From assembly GCA_947503555.1 (NCBI GenBank), contig CANNEE010000013.1, forward strand, positions 79,535 to 143,534: DNA of 64,000 nt, in the 5' to 3' direction. The translations under genes and the position numbers were made by a program. The first letter of the stretch is position 1; every line of letters begins with the position of its first letter. The DNA is from an uncultured Shewanella sp. GTDB lineage: Bacteria; Pseudomonadota; Gammaproteobacteria; Enterobacterales; Shewanellaceae. The notes under the pieces were generated by a model. It had not been told where the DNA came from. It made no database searches and saw nothing but the letters and a program-made list of their open reading frames with translations. Below, piece by piece: positions 54,849 to 62,549 of this stretch.

Positions 54849-55160
54849 ATGCAGTTAGCGTTAAATTCTGGCGAGGTTTTGATTCATCAGGGAAGTGCAA
54901 AACACCAGACTCAGTCTGAACTACCTATGGATGAAGGTGAGCTGTTTTTGACCAATTATAGATTAGTCTTTGTAGATAACGCTCAAAAAAGCCAAATTGA
55001 GCTTATTCTTAGAGAAATACAGTCATTGCAGAAGTGCTGGACAAAAGAGTTTGGTGTTGTGCCTTTGTACGAAAACCAGATGAAAATCCAAACATTAAAG
55101 AATGAGTTTAACTTTGTGATGACCTCTCCAGGTCACTGGATTGACCTCATTCGTGTATAG
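54849..55160 (+). CDS. GRAM/PH-like small protein
   Basis: A soluble 103-residue protein made of alternating strands and one helix. EGELFLTNYRLVFVDNAQKSQIELILREIQSL reads like a GRAM domain (LTNYRLVF is its typical core), a fold that binds lipids or proteins. Eukaryotic GRAM domains bind phosphoinositides; bacterial roles are unclear. AGGAG precedes the ATG. It is a single gene with candidate operators upstream. Confidence 0.78.
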   Translation: MQLALNSGEVLIHQGSAKHQTQSELPMDEGELFLTNYRLVFVDNAQKSQIELILREIQSLQKCWTKEFGVVPLYENQMKIQTLKNEFNFVMTSPGHWIDLIRV

Positions 55161-55247
55161 TTCTTTTGCTCGGCGACGGAGCGCCTTTATTTCTCCTTTA
55201 ATCATTCTCCAATCTAGTCGATTACATCTTTTCTTATTCCCACTCAT

Positions 55248-55556
55248 TTAATGAAAATTTAGACCAAAGAAAATTCCCATACTGAAGACGGTTGTTAGCA
55301 GTGTGTTACCTGTCATTCGTGCTAAAACTACTGCTGCAATACCTGATATCAAATAGGGGTTATCCAGAGATAATGCCAGCTCGTTGTTACGAATGAAGAT
55401 GATAGGTGCAAAAATCGCCGTAAGTACTGCAGGGGCTGAGTAACTCAGCAAACGCTGGCTTCTCTCGCTTAATCGAATAGGTAGTTTAGGTTCTAAAAAT
55501 AGATAGCGACTACTAAAGACAATCATTCCCATAATGAAAATTGTTAGCCAAACCAT
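55248..55556 (-). CDS. azlD: AzlD family branched-chain amino acid exporter subunit
   Basis: A 102-residue protein with three or four hydrophobic helices (VWLTIFIMGMIVFSSRYLFL, VLTAIFAPIIFI, IAAVVLARMTGNTLLTTVFSMGIFF), the AzlD partner of AzlC. AzlCD pairs export leucine, isoleucine, valine or analogues. It starts one base after the azlC stop, with GGAG inside azlC. Confidence 0.88.
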   Translation of the reverse strand: MVWLTIFIMGMIVFSSRYLFLEPKLPIRLSERSQRLLSYSAPAVLTAIFAPIIFIRNNELALSLDNPYLISGIAAVVLARMTGNTLLTTVFSMGIFFGLNFH

Positions 55557-55557
55557 G

Positions 55558-56256
55558 TTAGTGACTCCTTTTCTCTTGGGTGATTTGCGCGTAGAGGGAA
55601 CCTGTAACCATACCTGTCATAGTGGCAATCATAAGTGCACCAGGAACGGCGAATAATTCGCAGACAATTACAGTGACTAATGAGGTTAATACGCAGATTA
55701 AATAAGATGCCTGTTTGATGCTAGGTATCACAATGGCAATAAAGGTGGCAGCAATAGCAAAATCTAGCCCCAGTGATTCTAAATTATCTATTTTATGGCC
55801 TGCAAAAATACCAACAGCGGTGGCAAGGTTCCAGCCAATGAAAAAGCTTAAACCTCCTCCAAGAGCGTACCAGCGATTAAATTCAGGCATCTTGCTTGGA
55901 TTGGCGATGGCAAACAGTTCATCTGTTAACAGAAAACCAAGAATTAGTCGCCACTTTAAAGGTTGCTGCATGATTTGCTGCCTCATCGCCATGCTATAGA
56001 GAAAGTGCCTAGAGGTGATGAGCAGGCAAGTTAATAAAATGCTGGTGATTCCAACACCGGCTTTAATGAGGCCTAGGCTGACAAGTTGGGCCGAGCCTGC
56101 AAAGACAAACAGCGACATCGCCTGACTCTGGACTAAGCTCAACCCTGCATCAAGGGCAAAGGAGCCAGTTAAAATTCCCCAAGGGATTACGGCTAAGGTT
56201 AAGGGCAGTACAGCGAGTGTGCCTTTAAAAAACTGTTTAGAAGGTGAGTCTGTCAT
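55558..56256 (-). CDS. azlC: AzlC family branched-chain amino acid exporter subunit
   Basis: A 232-residue inner-membrane protein with about seven helices. Family segments: LAVIPWGILTGSFALDAGLS, FVFAGSAQLVSLGLI, TSRHFLYSMAM and FLLTDELFAI. Together with AzlD it makes the exporter. The AraC gene 120 bases upstream on the same strand may regulate it. Confidence 0.92.
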   Translation of the reverse strand: MTDSPSKQFFKGTLAVLPLTLAVIPWGILTGSFALDAGLSLVQSQAMSLFVFAGSAQLVSLGLIKAGVGITSILLTCLLITSRHFLYSMAMRQQIMQQPLKWRLILGFLLTDELFAIANPSKMPEFNRWYALGGGLSFFIGWNLATAVGIFAGHKIDNLESLGLDFAIAATFIAIVIPSIKQASYLICVLTSLVTVIVCELFAVPGALMIATMTGMVTGSLYAQITQEKRSH

Positions 56257-56376
56257 TTTGTCTCTTATGAAAAGTTACCCTATCAAGGTTGCGAATTAGC
56301 AGAAGTAGCAAGTAAAGCAGTATTTGGTGTGAACTTCTTGGATCATCTTGTGCTGCTGTGTGATATTTGAGGGACA

Positions 56377-57210
56377 TTAGTTATTGCGGCAGGCTTTTGC
56401 GTATTGTCCCGGAGTGACTCCGATTGCACGTTTGAAGTGACGGCTAAGATGGCTTTGGTCGTGAAAACCGCATTGCTGGGCCGTATCTATGAGTGGAATA
56501 CCATTAGCAATCAAGGTTTTTGCTAGCCTGACTCTAGCCTGTAATTGATAGGCATGGGGAGGTAGTCCAATAGTCTGGCTAAACTGCTTTAATAGATAAA
56601 ATGGACTCAGTCCTGCGAGCTGTGCAAGCTCTTGCAGAGTGACATCCAGCGCTGGCATATCATCGATGAATTGCTTCACGAGTAATATTTGCGGCTTTGC
56701 TTGTTTATAGCGACTATCGTCATGGTTCACCTTCCCGTGGCGTGCCATTAACCTTACCAGCACACTATAGAGTAAGCTTTCTTTTAGCAGAGAGTTATCC
56801 GACTCTTTCAGGCTGGTCATGGTCAATCTTAATTGCTGCGCCAGCTGCTTATCTTCTACGACAGGGTTAGGAAAGTAGGGCGCGCCTGATTGCTCGGCAT
56901 TGAGCTCTGCTGCGATTTGCGAAAACTGCTCTGGCCTTGGATAAATCGCGCCATAGGACCAACCTGTTTCTGTAGCAGACTGACCTGTGTGCACTTCATC
57001 GGCATCGACGAGAATAATGCTATCTTGAGGCGCAATATGATTGCCCCCTGTACGATAGAAGCGCTGTGCTCCTGTGTCGATGACACCCAAGGTATAACCT
57101 TCATGGGTATGACGGGAAAAGTTCTGTTTGTGATAGCTTGCACTTAATACCTCAAGGCCACCCAGTTCTTTTGCGACCTTGTACTCAGCTTTTTCTTCTG
57201 CGTTGCTCAT
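56377..57210 (-). CDS. AraC family transcriptional regulator
   Basis: A 277-residue regulator. The N-terminal cupin-like AraC ligand domain (about 15-150) contains FSRHTHEGYTLGVIDTGAQRF. The C-terminal double helix-turn-helix (about 175-272) contains LTLQELAQLAGLSPFYLLKQF-type sequence and CGFHDQSHLSRHFKRAIGVTPGQY. GGGAGGAG precedes the ATG. It lies directly upstream of azlCD and is the obvious candidate regulator for it. Confidence 0.93.
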   Translation of the reverse strand: MSNAEEKAEYKVAKELGGLEVLSASYHKQNFSRHTHEGYTLGVIDTGAQRFYRTGGNHIAPQDSIILVDADEVHTGQSATETGWSYGAIYPRPEQFSQIAAELNAEQSGAPYFPNPVVEDKQLAQQLRLTMTSLKESDNSLLKESLLYSVLVRLMARHGKVNHDDSRYKQAKPQILLVKQFIDDMPALDVTLQELAQLAGLSPFYLLKQFSQTIGLPPHAYQLQARVRLAKTLIANGIPLIDTAQQCGFHDQSHLSRHFKRAIGVTPGQYAKACRNN

Positions 57211-57316
57211 TTAGCTCCTCCCAGAAGTTATCTTAGCTTAAGTGGATAGCATTTTTTTGTACAAAATTGCTTTTTGGTATAAAGCCTATTGTTATCCAAG
57301 TTATCTCGAGGCGTAT

Positions 57317-57341
57317 AAAAAAGAGGCCAATGGCCTCTTCA
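57317..57341 (-). terminator. Terminator of the PanP decarboxylase gene
   Basis: On the minus strand AAGAGGCCA is followed, after one base, by TGGCCTCTT and a T run. It lies just past the stop. Confidence 0.82.
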
Positions 57342-57346
57342 ATGAT

Positions 57347-59023
57347 TTAATTTGAATGGAGCGTTTGCTCGGCAAGGTTAAGTAGCTGGGGGAGGTAGCG
57401 TTTATTGCTTCGCCCAAGTTCGACCTGCTCTTGTAATATATCTTGTAATATTTCGTTGGTGGTTAATGGATTAGCTAATACGACCCTGAGTACCACAATG
57501 CGCTGATTAAAATCCTTTTCTGGCGAAATACGGGTGCGAGAGACAAAAGATTTACCATTTTCGCGCTGACGCTTTTGAATAAATTTACTTAAACCATCCA
57601 GCAGGGTATTGAATTTAGCTAAAAGCTCGCTATTGCCTGTTTCCCTAGCCTTAGTCATTGCCTCTTGTACCACTTGCGGTACATATCGATAAGTGAGCAA
57701 GCAAAGCTCAGGCTCAGAAACTAATTCAAACTCTGAATGTTGGCTTATTTGCTGGGCAAAGTAGTGTGCTTTCTCTAGGCTGTTGTTGATCAGGATTTCA
57801 TAACCATCGCGACCAATGATCTGTAGGCAGGCATGAACCAACATGGCCATGCCCGGCCTAGAGCCTTCTAATGTTTGACTGCCAAGATCTTTGGAGCCTC
57901 GACGTAAAATATATTCGGCATGATGCTCAATGGCGTGGGCTGACTCAGGATCTTTGAACAGAACCATGCCCGCACCCATAGGCACATACATCTGCTTGTG
58001 GGCATCGATAGTGATAGAGTCGGCTAGCTCGACACCATCGAGTAGATGACGGTACTTACTCGAAAGCAGGGTCGCACCGCCCCAAGCGGCATCCACATGG
58101 AAGTGGCAGTTTAGCTGTTTAGCTAATGCAGCCAGTTCTGGGAGAGGGTCGATACTGCCAGTTTCTGTGGTGCCTGCAACACCAACAATAGCCATGACCT
58201 TGATATTTTGCTGCTCTAGCTGCTCGGCAATGTCGGCCATAGCATCAACATCGACTTTGTTATTGGCTTTGGTGGGAACCTTGATGATCTGCTCTCGACC
58301 TATGCCCAGCAGATCAGCCGTTTTACCCAAGGAGTAGTGACCTCGCTCGGATACGAGAATGGCCAAATCTTCATAGCCGTAGTGCTTTAGAGCTCTATGT
58401 AAACCTTGTTGAGCTATGCCTTTAAAGTCACCGTCGGCTTTTAGTAGTTTATTGCGAGCAATCCAAAGGGCGGTGATATTGGCAACTGTGCCACCTGAGC
58501 AAAATGCCCCTAACGAGTGGTTAGCGCTGTGCATCCACTGGTTATAGAAAGGACTTTCTTGTTTAAAGACTAAGTGGTGCATCATGCCTAGCACTTGTCT
58601 TTCAAGGGGAGTAAATGCTTTAGAGGTTTCGATTTTTACTAGATTTTGATTTAACCCCACCATCATCTTAGATAGGGGTAAAACAAAATAGGGTAGTGCC
58701 GAGGTCATATGACCGATGAAACTCGGGGAGGCGGTATGTACCGAGTGAGCCACCAGTTTTTGCATCATCTCATCGGCATAATCAGAAACAAAACTTGGCA
58801 TCTTAGGAATGTCATAGGATTGGAAGTCTTGTTCTATGCTGTTTAGTGGTTTTTCCACCGCCACTATGCTTTCCCCTAAAAAGCCCGCAAGGTTTTGGGA
58901 TAGCTTTTGCTCGATTTTACTCAATGCTGACTCAGGTGCTTCAGGAACGGTGAAGATACGCATTAGGGTTTCTTCTGAAGCTGTCGCTTGTCTTTGATGC
59001 TTTGAAGTCATGGAACTTGCCAT
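57347..59023 (-). CDS. panP: PLP-dependent decarboxylase, PanP type (probable aspartate 1-decarboxylase)
   Basis: A group II pyridoxal-phosphate decarboxylase of 558 residues. Lys343 in IDAHKQMYVPMG is the PLP lysine; HVDAAWGGATLL and SPSFIGHMTSALPYF are family marks. It matches the gammaproteobacterial group seen in Vibrio and Shewanella species without PanD, which makes beta-alanine for coenzyme A. It is often called glutamate decarboxylase in older annotations. The N-terminus carries two candidate starts (59023 and, four codons later, 59011). Confidence 0.82.
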   Translation of the reverse strand: MASSMTSKHQRQATASEETLMRIFTVPEAPESALSKIEQKLSQNLAGFLGESIVAVEKPLNSIEQDFQSYDIPKMPSFVSDYADEMMQKLVAHSVHTASPSFIGHMTSALPYFVLPLSKMMVGLNQNLVKIETSKAFTPLERQVLGMMHHLVFKQESPFYNQWMHSANHSLGAFCSGGTVANITALWIARNKLLKADGDFKGIAQQGLHRALKHYGYEDLAILVSERGHYSLGKTADLLGIGREQIIKVPTKANNKVDVDAMADIAEQLEQQNIKVMAIVGVAGTTETGSIDPLPELAALAKQLNCHFHVDAAWGGATLLSSKYRHLLDGVELADSITIDAHKQMYVPMGAGMVLFKDPESAHAIEHHAEYILRRGSKDLGSQTLEGSRPGMAMLVHACLQIIGRDGYEILINNSLEKAHYFAQQISQHSEFELVSEPELCLLTYRYVPQVVQEAMTKARETGNSELLAKFNTLLDGLSKFIQKRQRENGKSFVSRTRISPEKDFNQRIVVLRVVLANPLTTNEILQDILQEQVELGRSNKRYLPQLLNLAEQTLHSN

Positions 59024-59241
59024 CTATCTACTGGTTATTGCTCGGTCAGTTTAGCCTTTTTGGAGCATTTACTATTAGGGGGAGGTCACTTTACTGCATG
59101 AATCTATAGGCATCAAGGAATAATATGGCTAAAAATCTCTTCTGTTTGCTTAACAAGTCCAATCGACAAGGTGTTGTGCGGTAGTTCACGGTTCAAATTT
59201 GAAATGTGAACTGGTTTGGTTATCGGCTTTTATCATTCTTG

Positions 59242-60222
59242 TTAACGGGCTTGTTTACTCTGATACATATCACCATCTGCGGCGAGGATAAGCTCAGATA
59301 ATTCGGCCGTGCAATTGGCTGGAATCGGAACCTGTCCATGGGAGTAGTTTATGTCGGGGCTCACATTTGTATCGGTCAGTGCATCATTTAGCCTAGTAAA
59401 GAAGCTGGTAATTTTATGTTCATCTTCTGCGAAGAGCAGGGCGATAAATTCATCACCTCCCCAGCGACCCACAAGATCACAACTGCGGCAATTGTCCCTT
59501 AAGCATGCAGCAAAGCGTTTAAGCACTTCATCGCCTACATGGTGACCAAATTGGTCATTGATTGGTTTGAAATTATCTATATCAAAATAGATGAGCACGA
59601 GTTGTCTATTGAGTCTTTTAGCAAGCTCTCGACTTTGCAGTGTCAGCTCAGTAAAGCCTCTACGGTTATATATTTGGGTTAAAGGGTCTGTGTAGCTTAA
59701 TGTAAGCAATTGGCTTTCTCGGTAAAAATGGCTGAGATCACTATTGATTACATCACGGATAACAGCCAAGACATCTAAGTACTCCTTTGGATAGTCAGTG
59801 ACTTTAGTATCCATGACACATAATGTGCCGAAGGTGCTGCCATCGGGCCAACATATGGGTAAACCTAGGTATGAGACATAGTTATCATCGATATATTCGG
59901 GGTTTGTCTGCCATATGGGATCCTCTGCGGCATCTTGCACGTAGAGACTAGAGGCTTTACGAACCACATGATGACAATAGATGTTGCAGTCAAAGGCGAC
60001 AAAACTGCCTGGAGAATAGCGTGTTTCAGGCTTTTGAGACGCAACTAGGGTTTCTATTCCCTTTTGGTTGGCTTGATTGATAAAGGCTGCGGGTGCTCTA
60101 AACATATCAGCCACGGCATTAACCAGCTTTTGCCATCGCTGCCAGTCTATCTCTTCAACTTCTATGTCACGGATAGAAGCATAGGGATAAGGTATTGGAG
60201 ATGAAGTGGCATACTCTGTCAT
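59242..60222 (-). CDS. GAF-GGDEF diguanylate cyclase
   Basis: A soluble 326-residue signalling protein. The GAF domain is about 25-165 (FVAFDCNIYCHHVV, YLGLPICWPDGSTFGTLCVMD). The GGDEF domain is about 180-326, intact at GGDEF 255-259, with an RSCD inhibitory site five residues before it, TDPLTQIYNRRGF and FDIDNFKPINDQFGH. So it is likely an active cyclic-di-GMP synthase with product inhibition, controlled by an unknown GAF ligand. Single gene. Confidence 0.92.
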   Translation of the reverse strand: MTEYATSSPIPYPYASIRDIEVEEIDWQRWQKLVNAVADMFRAPAAFINQANQKGIETLVASQKPETRYSPGSFVAFDCNIYCHHVVRKASSLYVQDAAEDPIWQTNPEYIDDNYVSYLGLPICWPDGSTFGTLCVMDTKVTDYPKEYLDVLAVIRDVINSDLSHFYRESQLLTLSYTDPLTQIYNRRGFTELTLQSRELAKRLNRQLVLIYFDIDNFKPINDQFGHHVGDEVLKRFAACLRDNCRSCDLVGRWGGDEFIALLFAEDEHKITSFFTRLNDALTDTNVSPDINYSHGQVPIPANCTAELSELILAADGDMYQSKQAR

Positions 60223-60274
60223 GGTTGCTATTCAATATTGAGGCCTGATGTGTTTAAGTCTAGTTAAAGAACCC

Positions 60275-60874
60275 TTATGTTGCGTTCAGAATTTGGGCGA
60301 CTCTAGCTTGTAACATGGGAACTATTTCAGCTTCAAAATAGGGATTGCGCTTAAGCCAGATATTATTTCTTGGGCTTGGGTGGGGCAGCACAAGTTGATT
60401 AGGCCAATATTCTTGCCATGATTTGACCGCTTGGGTCAGGGGGATTTGCTTGCCTAAATGGTAGGCTGTGGCGTACTTCCCTAAAATAAGTGTGAGTTCA
60501 ATGCTTTCTAATTGTTTTAGTAATGCTTCTCGCCATTGGGATGCACATATTGCCAAAGGAGGCTTATCGCCCCGCTTATTACTTTCATTGTCATAACTGC
60601 CAGGAAAGCAAAAGCCCATAGGGAGAATGGCAAATTTATCAGGATCGTAAAAGCTTTTGTCATTGACACCAAGCCAGGTTCGCAAACGCTGACCACTCGG
60701 GTCATCAAAAGGACGGCCCTTTTGATGAGTAATACGTCCAGGAGCTTGTCCTGCAATAAGTATTTTGCTGCGAGTATTTGCTTGTAAAATAGGTTTAGCG
60801 CCTAGAGGGAGCTGCTGATGGCATAATTGACAAGCGTTAACTTGTTCAATTAGTTGTGCAAAGGGTATTTCCAT
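60275..60874 (-). CDS. Uracil-DNA glycosylase family protein
   Basis: A 199-residue protein of the UDG superfamily. Visible are the first motif GQAPGRITHQKGRPF (about residue 42), FDDPSGQRLRTWLGV, FCFPG, the LILGKYAT strand and the second motif HPSPRNNIWLKRN. CQLCHQQ lies near the N-terminus, but I see no full four-cysteine cluster site. The frame extends to 60928, overlapping the upstream gene by 37 bases; ATG 60874 avoids the overlap and fits the domain. Base specificity is not evident. Confidence 0.82.
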   Translation of the reverse strand: MEIPFAQLIEQVNACQLCHQQLPLGAKPILQANTRSKILIAGQAPGRITHQKGRPFDDPSGQRLRTWLGVNDKSFYDPDKFAILPMGFCFPGSYDNESNKRGDKPPLAICASQWREALLKQLESIELTLILGKYATAYHLGKQIPLTQAVKSWQEYWPNQLVLPHPSPRNNIWLKRNPYFEAEIVPMLQARVAQILNAT

Positions 60875-60891
60875 AGGCGCAGTGCTGACCT

Positions 60892-61455
60892 TTATACTCC
60901 TGCCGATTGCAGCAGTTGCCATAGCCAATAGCCTAGTAAGCTTATAGCGACTATTCCTATAATAAGGTTAATGTAGCGGCTTGCACCTTTTGTCATTTGA
61001 TATCCTAGGTAACCTAAGATGACAGCAAACAGAGACAGAGGAGCAAGAAAGCTGCCTAGGATCAGAAACGTTGTGCTGGTAATGGTAATGACAAAAGGTC
61101 TTGGGGTTGCGACAGCTTTAGCTACAGAGGTGAGTTGAACTGGTAATAGGGCTAATGCTAAGGCGATGAGTATTCCACCTAAGTTCATGACAAATGCACC
61201 AAAGGAGGTGAAATCATAAATACTAATTGCAAACATGATGACGCTGGGGATTAATGCTAACGCGGCGTGGTTTTGAGCAAATTTCTCGTTGTGGTACAAA
61301 CCTGAGAAGTAAAAGCATAATTGCATAAGAGAGTTAGCAAGAGTAAAGCCACCTAAGCCTACAAAAAGCAGTAATGTTGCTGTCGTGCCTGCTTGAGAAA
61401 AGGCAAACGTGGGTGCTGATAACAGCATCAGAAATAATAATAGAAGAGTACGCAT
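60892..61455 (-). CDS. Multi-helix membrane protein, hypothetical
   Basis: A 187-residue protein with a signal-like start (TFAFSQA) and about five hydrophobic helices. I do not recognise the family. On the same strand as, and 17 bases ahead of, the UDG-family gene, it may be cotranscribed with it. Confidence 0.7.
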   Translation of the reverse strand: MRTLLLLFLMLLSAPTFAFSQAGTTATLLLFVGLGGFTLANSLMQLCFYFSGLYHNEKFAQNHAALALIPSVIMFAISIYDFTSFGAFVMNLGGILIALALALLPVQLTSVAKAVATPRPFVITITSTTFLILGSFLAPLSLFAVILGYLGYQMTKGASRYINLIIGIVAISLLGYWLWQLLQSAGV

Positions 61456-61682
61456 TTATTAGAATAGTGTGATTAATGTTTTGAATTAAGATCTCCTAAA
61501 GTGGTAAATAATTCAAGCAATTCTCTATTTGGTATCACAATATCGGGAGCTAGATCTGAACAAGTCAATTTATCATGGTCAAGCCGTAAGTTTTTATTGT
61601 TTATGTTAAAGGCCAAGTATATAGAAAAGGGCATAAAGTGTGCTCTTGGCGTATATTAGTTATTTGAGAAGACGAAGCGGAA

Positions 61683-62456
61683 TTGATTAATGCAGCGAGA
61701 CAAAGACAAAGTATGCTGAGCAGAGGGATAGCCGTTTTACTGCTTTTTATGAGCATAAGTGTATCAGCACGAGAGTTGATTGCAGTAGGGACTCATTTTA
61801 GCCGAGTGTTTGAAATGTCTGCCGAAGGTCAGGCTCAAGGCTTGGGTGTCGATATACTTACCCGTTTGGCTAAAAGAAATGGCGATACGATTCGATTTGA
61901 GTTATATCCTTGGACCCGTGCTCAATTGATGGTTGAGCAAGGAAGAGCCGATATTCTTATCGGTCCTTATAAGAATGCTCAACGAGTGAAGATGATGAGC
62001 TTTTTCGAGTATCCCTTTTATCAAGATGAAATGGTGTTTTATCGATTGATCGGCGCACCGACTCGTTGGAATGGGGAATATGCTTCCTTGGTCGGTATGC
62101 GCATTGCCAAAGTGAAAAGCTGGGCCTATGGCACTTCGTTTATGTCTCAGGCCAAAGAACTTGGAGTACAAGACTTTACAACACTTTCTGGAGCTTTAGT
62201 GCGCTTGGGAAGGGGCGATCTTGATCTGGTTGCTAGTAATGTGAGAAATACCCAAGCCTTGTTAAAAGAGATGGTGCCTAAGATCCCAGTTGAAGTGATA
62301 AGACCTATTATTGCGCTACAGCAGGGGTATTTTGCTTTTAATCATGCACCTTTAAATGCCGAATTAAAAATGAAGTATGACAAGGCATTTACCCAGATGG
62401 TGCTTCAAGGGGAGCTTAAGTTATTAGGTGAAAAAAATGGAGTGATGACGCCTTGA
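61683..62456 (+). CDS. Periplasmic solute-binding protein (SBP_bac_3 type)
   Basis: An exported protein of up to 257 residues resembling family 3 solute-binding proteins: LIAVGTHFSRVFEM, GLGVDILTRLAKRNGDTIRFELYPW, ADILIGPYKNAQR. No transporter genes adjoin it, so it may be a sensor or scavenger. The start is uncertain: TTG 61683, or ATG 61713 directly before the signal peptide MLSRGIAVLLLFMSISVSA. A strong terminator follows. Confidence 0.82.
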   Translation: MINAARQRQSMLSRGIAVLLLFMSISVSARELIAVGTHFSRVFEMSAEGQAQGLGVDILTRLAKRNGDTIRFELYPWTRAQLMVEQGRADILIGPYKNAQRVKMMSFFEYPFYQDEMVFYRLIGAPTRWNGEYASLVGMRIAKVKSWAYGTSFMSQAKELGVQDFTTLSGALVRLGRGDLDLVASNVRNTQALLKEMVPKIPVEVIRPIIALQQGYFAFNHAPLNAELKMKYDKAFTQMVLQGELKLLGEKNGVMTP

Positions 62457-62486
62457 ATAATTTAGCTGAGATTGAGCTAAGCAGAT

Positions 62487-62516
62487 AAAAAAGCCCGCAC
62501 TATTGCGGGCTTTTTG
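62487..62516. terminator. Shared terminator between solute-binding protein and mtrB genes
   Basis: AAAAAAGCCCGCA pairs with TGCGGGCTTTTT over CTAT, with A- and T-runs on the two sides. The genes are convergent. Confidence 0.9.
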
Positions 62517-62549
62517 TTTATGTTAATCAGTCTTGACTAAGGCTTCTGA

